Assembly (NCBI GenBank): GCA_963277665.1
Contig: OY728123.1
Span: 628,864,915-628,928,914 of the forward strand
DNA length: 64,000 nt
Source: Viscum album
Taxonomy: Eukaryota; Streptophyta; Magnoliopsida; Santalales; Viscaceae
Reading direction: 5' to 3'
Shown: positions 36,010 through 46,131 of the stretch, piece by piece
How positions within the stretch are numbered: the stretch's first letter is position 1
Layout: each line of letters begins with the position of its first letter
The notes under the pieces: generated by a model
Databases searched by the model: none
Told to the model about the DNA's origin: nothing
Seen by the model: only the letters and a program-made list of their open reading frames with translations
Made by a program: the position numbers and the translations under genes

Positions 36010-36340
36010 GATGTCCCTCTCCCTTTTTGGAGGAAATCTTGGAAAAATCTTTTGAAAATATGTCCCCATGCTCTTTAACTCCTGTTTGGAACTCTAAATT
36101 CAAAACTCCTACAGCCACGAGGGTAAGTCTGGCCAACTCCAAACTGATCAGTTTCACCCTCCTATGCATGAGTTTATCCTATTCTTCCTGGGTTTTATTT
36201 TTTTCCAACCAAGTAAAACCCCATTCCCACATTTCAGATAATCCACAACCTTTTTTCCTAATACTATCAATCTGATTATGAATTGTGGATGCCCAGTCCA
36301 TACCCAAACTAACATTGTAAGGCCTCTATGCTGCCACCAA
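36010..36340 (-). pseudogene. Element B protease C-terminal and pre-RT remnant
   Basis: A minus-strand frame contains YNVSLGMDWAS followed by IRKKV, the counterpart of [14 protein letters not shown] that ends the aspartic protease domain in this family. Farther along, a VKEHGDIFSKDF stretch resembles the (V)-EF-DVFPEDLPGLPP linker before RT, with lower certainty. Confidence 0.6.
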
Positions 36341-37850
36341 AATGTTCCAACCGAAATTATCACCTCAAGGGTTTGATCACACCATCATCATAAGTGTGAT
36401 TATCGAGTCTCCTCCTAGAGGTATCTCCGGACGTGGGGGTCAAGTCAACGGTTTAACCAAAAACTCTAGATCTTAGACAAGATTTGTGGTAGGAAGTAAT
36501 GATTGGTACCTAGGTATATTGATATGACAGCTAGTAGTAGACACATATCATACCTATAATCATTCATGGAGTCCTTGGGCCACATTCATTGACTGCATGC
36601 ACCTACTCCCATACCTGGTCCTCCAGCTCCCTGGTCCTGGTGGGGACCACATTGGTGTTGTGGTTATAACATGTTGAAATGTATACCACCACATGTTGCT
36701 CTCCTTGATCCACTTCCATGTCTTCTTCCCTGCAAATTCATATGTCCCAATCACTTCTTCTTCTTAAAAAATTTTACACACTCAAGTCTTCGAGACTGGC
36801 ATCAGTTTCCTACTTTCATACTACTAACATTAACTGGTTGTGTTCACTCATACAATGAACATTCAACCACAAAGGTTCTCTCTAAAACCTTAATATAACT
36901 AGGAATGCATATAGGATTAGTTCTTTCTTGGATGTCCCTAAACACACCTCGCTCGGAGGTCCGTGCCCAGAAGCACTAATCGTACTATATTCATCGAGTA
37001 CCTAGGATGGTCGGTACGGCTCGATGAATACTCATCTACCAACATGTCGTCCTACTGAAGCTATATAATCTCTAGGTAACTCTCATCCCTTATCTATTTA
37101 TGGAAATATACCCCCTTCTCTGAGGAAGGTTCTCAAGCTTATCCACAGAAAAGTTCACCTCATTGCAGGATCTGGGTAATCTAAACCCTATAATCGTCCT
37201 GCAGATCCACATAGAAGTCTCTCCACCAGGACTTCCATTTGATCGAATGGTGCCCCGACTAGATGGAATCTTGGCCACCTCCTCAAGCCAGACCTTAGCC
37301 TCCTATGTTTTGGGCTTGCCTTAGAACCTGAGGGGTATCTGATGCTGAAACATGTGTAAGGCACTAAGCCTTCATGTATCCTCTACCGGTATCGCTGGTT
37401 GTAACTACAGACCAACGGGTAATGATATAGCTGACACACTACCCGAAGGTACTATCTTGGGCAATGATAAAAATATTGAAGCCTCATCACTATGCGGACC
37501 ATCCTCATGGTCACTCACTGGAAAAGACCAGAATCTAAGATCACCCTACGATCTTCCAGTGTCTCAACAAGGTGGAAAACTCTAGCCACAGCCTCCATCT
37601 AGTCCTCAGCCACTTGTGGGTTCGTCTCGCCATGGAACCTCAGAGTCCTCTACTGCTGAAACTCGTGCAATGCGCTGAGTTAGCGTGCACCCTCTATTGG
37701 TGGGGCTAGTGTCAACAGCTATACAAAGGGAAGTGGTGCTGCTGGTACACCACCTGATGGTGCCAAAGCTGTAAGGTGGCCCTGCACCGAGGCCTCATCA
37801 CTCGGTAGACCGTCATTTCATACTCTCTCAGGAAACTTGGGTATCTGTCA
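36341..37850 (-). other. Element B gag-side region, not resolvable
   Basis: By position, between the PBS/leader and the protease remnant on the minus strand, this should be gag. Translation in all frames gives interrupted fragments and no clear CCHC knuckle or WW motif, so no domain is claimed. It has moderate GC content like the rest of the element. Confidence 0.4.
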
Positions 37851-38090
37851 TGGTTAAATGTTATACCTAGTGAGATGACTCAAGAAAACATAAGAAAGAC
37901 TTTTCAAAACACATGCAATTAGTGTTTTCGTGCACTGATTTGGAAATCAGAACTCAGGGTCCTGGTGTGTGCATACGCCGGTCGCCGCACCAACACTGGA
38001 CTCCCCATACTAAGAACCACACATCTAACACTTAACACTATTTCCATATATAAAAGATCAAAGTCCTAGTTCTTCAGTAAAACCAAACTC

Positions 38091-38101
38091 CTTTGATACC
38101 A
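38091..38101 (-). other. Primer-binding site of element B
   Basis: CTTTGATACCA on the plus strand is the reverse complement of TGGTATCAAAG, three bases from the end of the right LTR. It is the same initiator-Met-type variant as in array A, and it fixes the minus-strand orientation of element B. Confidence 0.82.
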
Positions 38102-38213
38102 CTTTGTCACGACCCGTCCCCCGGGGCCCGTGTCGTGACTACCCCAAGCCCGCCTTCCATAGACCATGGGTTGTTGACTAGTACTGAATGGTGTATTCCC
38201 TAAAACGGGAAGG

Positions 38214-39542
38214 TGATGGTTTGTGTGAGGATTTTATTATGGAGATGATCTCGTAAGGGGAACTCCCTTGCTAGGGTTTTTCCTCATCGCTGCCTACCTC
38301 CCTTCCGCTGCGGGTTGGCTTGGTATTCCCCTTGGAGTTTGCTCGGCAGCTAGTGGTGGCCCCTCTTTCATGATGCCATCCTTTTCGGCTCGACCACCTC
38401 TGCTTTCCTCATCGTTGATGCCTCCTTTGTCTCACTCCACCTTAGCTGGATAGGGTTTCTTCTGGTGATGCGGTGATGGTCCAATTGAAAAGTTCTAGTT
38501 TTCGTGTCTTAGGGTTGTGCCTCGCCTCCAGTGTATGCGTTGGGTTGTCTGTTGTGGTCCTTGAGCACGATTTGGATAGTGGTTCCAGGATTTATGCTCT
38601 TTTCTGGTGATATATGGCTCTCAGGTGTCCGTCAATTTGGTCATTGGTCCTTGATATTTTATTTTATCATTCATCTTTAGATTCCAGATTTGGTTGTTGC
38701 CTTTTTGTGTTGGTTTTGGGTTTGCATTTTTTTTTGGGGATTTATGCACTTGGATTTGGCTTCAATTCATCCTGGGATCATGGTTATTCATGAGAATTTG
38801 TTCAGTGGAAGGCTTGAGGTTTCTTTAGGTTCGATGATTTTTGCTGATGCTGATACTAGAGGGTTCTTTCAGTACTGATTGGTGTATGATTTCAATGTGG
38901 CCATGTACATAATTAGAGAATCTATTTCAATCTGGTTCGCTGCTTGAGGAATTGTGTTGAGGCATGTTGGATGTACCGAGTCTACTTCACACCTAGATGT
39001 GTTTTATGAATCTGATTTCACCCTTACGTATCACATATCTCATTTCTTTTTGTTTGATACTATGGTTAAAGAATATGGATGTGATGGGTTTGAGTGTAGA
39101 CTTGATTTGGGTTGGCTGTTGGTTCTTTCTGGTTTCTTATTAGGAACTATGATGATGAATTTTTTTTGGGTGTTGAAGGTAAGGACTTTTGTCAGTGGAA
39201 TTCAACTAAAGTGATTGTTGACAGCACACTATTTGGGTCTGCTTCAGAAGAGGTCCAGAGCTGGAATCTTTCACCTTAGAAGACCATTCAGATTTGGATG
39301 TTTGAGAGCGTATGGCTTTGCCATCGGTACCGGGCTTGTGCATCTCTGCACAGGATAGATTGCTGAGCATTCATGTAATGGTGAAGGCTTTTCATCACAA
39401 TGTAATTTCTGGGATGGGGAAAATCCTATAATTTTGTCCTGGGTTTCCTCCTTCATGGATTTATTTGGTTGTATGTTTGGATCTTGTGGTTTCTCACTTT
39501 TTCTTCAAAAGTGTTTCGATAATAAAAAAGTTAATTTTCACT
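38214..39542. mobile_element. 1.33-kb insertion inside the element B LTR
   Basis: The left LTR is continuous here, whereas the right LTR is interrupted. CTAAAACGGGAAGG (38200-38213) precedes and CTAAAATGGGAAGG (39543-39556) follows the inserted DNA, a 14-bp target duplication with one mismatch. A duplication of this length is typical of L1-type target-primed insertion and longer than the 5 bp of LTR elements. The body is GC-richer than its surroundings, begins like a 5' leader (a GCTAGGGTTTTT stretch) and ends with an A-rich tail-like stretch (ATAATAAAAAAG) before a few extra bases. Frames are broken and no RT or endonuclease motif was found. It may be a truncated LINE, a retrocopy or a non-autonomous element. 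Confidence 0.75.
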
Positions 39543-40249
39543 CTAAAATGGGAAGGAATTGACTTTATACCTGTACAAACACATGGTCTGAGAAAAAAAC
39601 AAGAAGAAACTATAAAGTAAACTGCTGTTGAAAAGCGTGGTGAAAGTAGAGGGGCCGGAATAAAATACCAATTGGAAGAGTACAAGTGCAACAAAAAAGT
39701 AAAAAATAGCTAAAAATGTGAAAATCAGCTCTTGGATCTTCCACCACATATCCAACATGATGGTTAAGTAAAAATAACAATCAGTAGTCCCTACATCACC
39801 CCACACTAAACGGCCCACCCCAAATCCTGTCTAAAGGGTATGTGCAGATTTCCTCCTCGGCACTCCATGTCCGTCTGTATCCTCCCAATACCACCAGGTC
39901 CTTTCTCCCTCAAACAACAACCCACCTACTTATCGTCTGCAAAGGACACAACAAGGTGTGGTTGAATCCCATGTAGGGGTGAGAATAACGATACTTAGTA
40001 GGGACCCTGAGACGCTGAAGGTCTCCTAAAATTCCACAAAAAACCATAGGGTAACACCATGAAGGTAAAGTACCCCACTGGTAAAGTACCACATAGAATA
40101 ACCTCAATAAGAGGCACAAAGTAAACAAATCTCACAAAGAGTCTAAGCCCAAACTAGGTTTTCAGTGAACTATAGAAGTGCAGATGATTAGTCGCGAAGC
40201 TGGATCATCTTATTCTGTCAAGAGGCACTACTTCTGACCATACGAAGCT

Positions 40250-40612
40250 TAACCCAGACTTTATTGATAGGTATTAACCCCTGCAATGATCCACAAAAGA
40301 TCTGACCCGCCCAGAGTCGATAGTTGACTAACCCCCACTAACCCACACATGATCGGTCCCACACAGGATCAGTATGTTCTAACCCACACAGCATCGTTGA
40401 GCGCTGACCCACACAAGATCTGACACACACAGGATCGGTATGCGCTGACCCACAGAGGATCACTGAGCGCTGACCCACACAGGATCAGGCCCATAGAGGA
40501 TCAGTATGCGTAGACCCACATAGGATCGTTGAGCGCTGACCCACATAGGATCTTACCCACAAAGAATTGGTATGCATCGACCCACACAGGATCATTGAGC
40601 GTTGAACTCCGT
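40250..40612. repeat. Minisatellite based on ACCCACACAGGATC, right LTR of B
   Basis: It corresponds to 32110-32416 in the left LTR, with linkers such as GTATGCGCTG and TTGAGCGCTG. The copy number differs slightly between the LTRs. Confidence 0.83.
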
Positions 40613-41027
40613 ATGAACTGTCTCTAACGTTTTCCTCACTACCAGCCACTGGATTCTTCACACCCTATGCGCTCGAGTTCTGTAGAATCTTCCCTCGAGA
40701 TCTCAGTCGTATCTAGACCGTCACTAATCTCTGCAAAGAAAAAACTCAAAAACTGTCATGTCGTAAGGGTTCCAACGTGACAGATTGTGCATCAATCAGA
40801 CACCTGGACTGTGAGTTATAAGCATTTTAGCTCTGGGGGCCCGGTTGGATTCGAGTGCGATCCAACCCATCTAAACTCAAAGTTTCTCTGAAACTATAAT
40901 GGTGTAAGTCAAAATGAATTTCTCGCTCCAAGGGTCCCAACACCATATATGGTTCATCAAACGGGTGTCTGGTTCTCAAGATAAGATACTTTGAGTGATT
41001 CCGGGCCCAGTTGGGCCCGGGTCCGTT

Positions 41028-41400
41028 CCCACCCGGTCAGACTGACCCAGTCCGACCTAGTCTGGGCTGGGCTAAAGTGGACTCGGCCCACTAGTGGGTG
41101 GCCGGCAAGGGATGCCCAGTACAAATAGGGTGGCCCAAAAAGGGGTGTCCCGGTCCACAGGGGGCGGAGACCTCCTAGGGCACCGGCCTACTAGAGCAGC
41201 AGCCCGATCAGAGAGCGGCGGCCCGTTGGGGAGGCGGACTGATCCGAGGGTGCAGGCTTGGTCTGAGGGTGGCGGCCTGACTCTGAGGGCGGAAGCCTGC
41301 TCCGGGGGTGGCGGCCCAACTCCGAGGGCGGCGACCTTCTCCGAGGGAGGTGGCTCGATCAGAGGGCAGTGGTCCGGTGCGATCCAATATGGGGGGTGTA
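41028..41400. repeat. GC-rich GGGTGGCGGCC repeat block, right LTR of B
   Basis: It corresponds to 32850-33170. Long open frames on both strands here (41094-41417 plus and 41208-41525 minus) are Gly/Arg/Ala-rich products of the repeat. Confidence 0.8.
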
Positions 41401-42192
41401 ACCCCCCGGTCTCCTAGATTCTTGAACAGCCCGAAGGCCATTCGGTTGGCGAGGCGGTAGTGCCACAGAACCCACCGGAGGTGGGTTCCACCTCCACCAT
41501 GGTATCGGTCGCGGATTTCATTCACCGGGGGGTGGCGGTCGCACCGCCTTCCTTCCCGCGATCAGTCATCTTGTCGGATGCCTCCTTCGTTCTTCACTGC
41601 TGACAAGCCGCAACCTTCCTCTTGCGGGGTGCGTCGACACAGTATCCACCATGTAGCCGGTCAGTATCATCTCGTTTTCGGTCTTCCCTGGAGGCATAAA
41701 GATGTTACAAAATAGAATAGGGTTCGGGTCGGGCATGTTAGGCCTGTGCACACCGCGTTAGCTTGTATTATGGAGTATATTAAGGGGTTGAATAATCAAT
41801 TGAATTAAACAACAAGATTAACCCCCCAAGATTCCCCACAATAACCTTATGCAAAGTCTAATAAATCACGAGTCAACCCATTAGTCGGTTGACCTTCATT
41901 CCTTGTATAATTTCAACAATGGGGAAGAGGGAATCAAGAACGCACAGTGAACATAATCATCCTACCTCGTATCCCATTGGAGAGAATCTTCGTCTTGAAG
42001 ACAGATCGTGTTCTTCGTTCCCGTAACCAGTTCCCAATGACGCCACTCGTACCTCGCATTTCGATTCGTGGTTCGGTGTCACCCATCACCTCTTACTGGG
42101 TCATCTCCGTCTTTTAATGGTCCGGCGTCATGGCGCTCCTTCAACACTTCGTTTCTTGGCGATGTTGTGCCGGTACCTCCCCACATGCTCCA

Positions 42193-42200
42193 TATATATA
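42193..42200 (-). promoter_or_regulatory. TATA region, right (5') LTR of B
   Basis: TATATATA on the minus strand, with GC-rich flanks on both sides. It is positionally conserved with the left LTR and would have driven element B transcription toward the internal region. Confidence 0.5.
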
Positions 42201-42479
42201 GGAGCGGGGGAGGGTAAGTAACGATGTCGGAATTTAATGGTGGCTCATTAATTTGGAAGCTTCCTAATTTCCCCCAACGTTGTTGTTACATAGATTAGAG
42301 GTTCAAGCCATTTATTGGCTTGACACGTCGCCGGTCCCACCTTACCGCCTGTCTGTTGGAGGAATAGAATGAAAATAAAATTTTATATTATTTTATTTAT
42401 TCAATTAAAAAGTTCAAAAATCTTACTATTTCTATGGACCGACTGTGGTCAAAGTGAAGCCCCATTAATAGAATCTCAG

Positions 42480-43070
42480 CACTGCGGATTCAATGGTGCC
42501 CCTAGATTTTATATCCGAACAATGATTCAAAAGTTATAAAATTTCACTCACACATTTACTGAACATACCCAAAAAAAAGTTCAGAAATTTATTAACAGTC
42601 ACCCTCGACCTGTGGCAGTCGAGCTTAGGCTCTGCCAAAGTGAAACACGCCCTGACGAACCCAATTGTACAATTAGATTTCCAATCCGAGTTACCGTTTA
42701 GAAGTTATGGATTTAAAAATAAAATAATTGTCACTTAATTATTTAATTTACATCCAAAAATTAACTTTCATTTGTGGCTTTCTCTGGCCAATGTTATTTT
42801 CTTCCTAAAGAGTGCATACCCTCCCAAGATTAGTAGTTGTCTCATATTTTTAATCTGAGTTACCATTAATGAGTAATAAGCATTTAAAAAATAAAATAAC
42901 ATTATCTAATTATTTTTTTAATGGTTATTACTTTTTTGGGTTTTCACATAGGAGGCTCGCGCCTTCTAAACTTAAGTCGCACCTAGGGTGAACCCTCCAT
43001 CTTGAGCACAATTGTGCTCTCAGATTTTTGATCCGGACAAACATTTAAGAGTTATTCCACTTTTTCAGGA
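42480..43070. repeat. Four ~170-bp hairpin repeats, right LTR of B
   Basis: Degenerate GATTTTNNATC hairpin units near 42504, 42674, 42844 and 43021 (spacings about 170, 170 and 177 bp) mirror those in the left LTR. Confidence 0.65.
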
Positions 43071-43216
43071 AAATTTTCTAGGCGTTCTATTTAAAGTTTA
43101 ACAAAACTTCAATGGACCATTTCAGGCACTTTGGGCCTCAAAATCATGCGCCTTCTGATTTAACAGCCTCAAAATAAATCCATATATAAAACAATTACAT
43201 GGAAATTCCCTGACAT

Positions 43217-44494
43217 TACATTAGAAGATGATATTAACAAAAAAAGAAAACATTATAATTTGAAGAAAAATTAATATAATTAATATATGACCATGTGGGA
43301 AGTATTTCACTATTTATGTATTAATTGTTCATCACATGAAATAATTCCTTAATGAAGGTAAATTCAACCACAGCCCCTTATTGAAATCATAGTTCATGAG
43401 GTAAGTGAAATCAGTAAGTGTACTATGTGATATAAATGTAAATACCAAGAAACTAAATAGTATAATCCATATATTATAAACATATTATAGACCAAAAATA
43501 TTAATAAGATTAATATTCTAGATAGATAATCAGAACTTAGTGAATGAAAATTAGGTTAACAAAAAAGATTAACTTTAGCCCCGAATTCCATGAGTGTGAT
43601 TTAAGCTTCTCTATCATAAAAATAAAAATACTAATCCCATATTTTAGAAACATATTAAAATACATTAAAATATTAACTCTTTAATTATAATTAATCACAA
43701 TATGTTCATTATAAATATATTGTTTGTTTTAATTATCTTGTGTTAGTAATTTGGATAGTCTGTAAAATGATTTATAATGGTCATTGTGAACTTTATTATA
43801 CGATACCAAAATCATAATTACGAAAATATAAGAATATTTAAATAATTATATTCTAATTATATATTTTACCCACATCCAGTTGATGGGAGATATGAGAATT
43901 GTTCATGGGAATAGAATCTATGATGAGATATATTTTGGTAATTTACTGAATTCAATAGATTAACATATAATAACAATTTGGAATTGTTATATATTTAAAA
44001 CTCTATTAATGAAATATAAAAATATTTATAACATTAAATATTGATAAAATATATTTTTAAACCAATAATATATGGTAGTGATGAAAAAAAGGATGTCGTC
44101 ACTTGTCGTACGCCTATTAGAAAGAAATTATTCCCCCCATTTATGCTCAATTTCTTCAATTTCAAAGATGAGTAGTGAAATTGATTCAACCACTACCTCA
44201 GGATCTTTATCTGGCTCGGTATCGGGTTGCTCTTGGGATGTGCATACATATTTAGCAATCAATTCTATTTTCCTCTCCAGATTTTTCACATTATCACTAA
44301 TCATTTGAAACTAAGAATCACGATCATTAAAAACATTTTCTAACACCTGAGATTGTTAAGTCCATGAATAATAATTTAAATTGAAAGATATCATGAAAAA
44401 AGAGTTTTTTTAATGTTTTTTTAATTTATGATTTCTTTTAAATAAAAATATATCCACAATGTGAAAATAGAAAAAGATAAGTAAACTACTAATT
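43217..44494. other. AT-rich stretch, possibly the gag side of element C
   Basis: Mostly AT-rich. On the minus strand at about 44100-44310 one frame gives VKNLERKIELIAKYV followed by an acidic, serine-rich stretch, distantly like the carboxy end of Athila gag. This is too weak to call a gene, and the overlapping 78-codon plus-strand frame at 44072-44308 is probably its shadow. Confidence 0.35.
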
Positions 44495-44515
44495 GTCTCC
44501 CCACCAATAGCGCCA
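44495..44515 (-). other. Decayed tRNA-Asp-type primer-binding site of element C
   Basis: The minus strand reads TGGCGCTATTGGTGGGGA, matching 14 of 18 bases of TGGCGCCGTTGCCGGGGA, the site used by many Tat/Athila-type Ty3/gypsy elements. Two of the four differences are C-to-T and G-to-A at a former CpG, as expected from methylation decay. It lies four bases from a TGACACATG LTR terminus. Confidence 0.65.
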
Positions 44516-44519
44516 GTTT

Positions 44520-46131
44520 TGACACATGCCTGTCATAAGGCATGGCAAAACCATATTTTTAGGTTTTCATAGTATAGCATAGACGTTGACCAGGGTCGTC
44601 TCACTTGAGTAGCTTTCTCAGTTTGTTCACCTACTTAGTCTAATTCACCTAAGAAGTAACTATTTTTGTTGTTTTATGTTTTATGAAATAAATTTAACTT
44701 AATAAAATAATTGACATGAAAAATAATAGGAAACTAAAAGTCAATTATAAATTACCATGCAATGATAAAGAGAATGGAATTATTGATAAAAAGAAGTTCT
44801 CCTGAGAGAAATTTCAAGGAGCACCTTCATTGACCAGCTTCAAATATTCTTAGCGAACACACTCCATCCTATGTGTGAACACCTTAGTCTACCCCAGTTA
44901 TAAAATAAAAGTCTACTTAGTAATATCCAAGAACACCCTCCATCCACATCCTCAATAGAGGGGAAATGGTTTTATATTAAGAAGTTATACTTTATACAAC
45001 CATAGTGAGGATTACACCCACTATAAATTATCCTTAGAGTTAACTCAAAGAATGTTAAAAACATGGTCTTGGTTTCAGGAACCTATTTAATCCATTAGGA
45101 TATTCCTCATATTAGTTACTCACGATCATTAGTATTATAGTTAATGATGGTAAGATTTGAAGAAGAAAATACAGTGGATCGGTGGACACATAAATAAAAA
45201 CAATGCATGAATTTTATTAAAAATCTAAATTACAATTGAAAAATAAAACAAAAATAATGAAAAGAAATAAATAAAAAGGTTATGGGGAAGAATTTCGTTC
45301 GGCCACCCCTGGTGGAGATCTCCTCCTTGGTTCCTTGAAGGAATGGATGGAGAATGAGATGATTTGGGGAGGAGGTGAGGGCCTCCTTTTATAGGCATAA
45401 TTCTGGACCCCAAAAGTTTTCGCATTTTTGTCCCCATAAATGGCCGATTAATGGATTTACCCCTTCATAAACGTTGTTCTTTAATGTGTTGGCCGTTCAC
45501 CATCCTAATTTCAGCTTATTTGGAAACATTTTTTAGTAGTTATGAATTTCTCATTGGTGGTTTCTGTTTCGAAACGAAGCTTCATGGAAGGTTCCTCCAA
45601 AAGTATGTCGTTCAATGGCCACCTTCATGGATTTAAAAGTCCCCCAAATTTGTTTTATAGACGAAAATATCTGTCCTATAATTATCCCAGGAGATAAAAC
45701 CTCATTTGGATGTGTTTAGTCTGAGTTGAGGTTCCGTTATGGAGATGGGGTCCACGCTGTCTGCCCAAAAATATTTCCAACTTCAATGAATTTGTGGGCC
45801 ATTTATATAGTCGAATTAGCTCCTAGTCCAGTAGAAAAAGTTGAAGGAAATAAAATTTTATTTCTAAAAAAACTTTAATCAAAAAACTTGGACTTATATT
45901 TTTCATGTAATGACTAAAATACACTTGACGTAAAAATCTGTCTAAAAACCAGAATTAGGCGTTTTCACCATTTTTCTCAAAACACATCATAAATCCAAAA
46001 TTGATTCTTATAAGCTCAAATGGATTATTTGAGATGATTAAAAAAATAAAAATTCATACAAAAATTGTAGAAAATATTAGCTCTATCATCACTCAATTTA
46101 GGTGGTATTTCTCACTTAAAATACTATGACA
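44520..46131 (-). repeat. LTR of element C (Tat/Athila-like), right boundary uncertain
   Basis: On the minus strand the LTR would end ...CATGTGTCA at 44520 beside the PBS. A minus-strand TATA box (45387-45393) and a CT-rich leader (about 45300-45365) give it promoter architecture. The far end is not proven. ACTATGACA at about 46131 would give a TGTCATAG start and a 1.6-kb LTR, but the boundary could be elsewhere up to about 46260. No second LTR was found, so this may be one end of a broken element. Confidence 0.55.
45387..45393 (-). promoter_or_regulatory. TATA box in LTR of element C
   Basis: The minus strand reads CTATAAAAGGAGGCC, followed by CT-rich sequence, a typical plant TATA context. 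A 70-codon minus-strand frame (45225-45437) overlaps it and has no recognisable domain. Confidence 0.55.

Larger units (their letters stand above)
31312..43216 (-). mobile_element. Element B: decayed Ty3/gypsy retrotransposon, minus strand
   Basis: Two diverged LTR copies (31312-34988; 38105-43216 with an insertion) flank a 3.1-kb internal region. Orientation follows from the PBS (CTTTGATACCA at 38091-38101, reverse complement TGGTATCAAAG) next to the right LTR, and from minus-strand protein remnants in the order gag/protease, RT-RNase H junction, RNase H, integrase running right to left. The internal region is about 1.6 kb shorter than in array A. Many stops and frame breaks show it is old. 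LTR ends are TGTCACGAC on the left of each copy and TGCA or GACA on the right. The five flanking bases (AATTA left, TTACA right) do not match, so no target duplication is visible. Confidence 0.87.
38105..43216 (-). repeat. Right (5') LTR of element B, split by an insertion
   Basis: It starts TGTCACGACCCG and matches the left LTR in order. After removing 1343 bp (insertion plus one target copy) the LTR is about 3.77 kb. It contains the same minisatellite, GC-rich block, TATA region and ~170-bp repeats. The two LTRs are clearly diverged by substitutions and indels, so the element is much older than array A. Confidence 0.83.

Noticed and set aside
41094..41417. Gly/Arg-rich 107-codon frame in the GC-rich block
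   Set aside because: Frames are open on both strands because of the GC-rich repeat; there is no equivalent intact frame in the left LTR.
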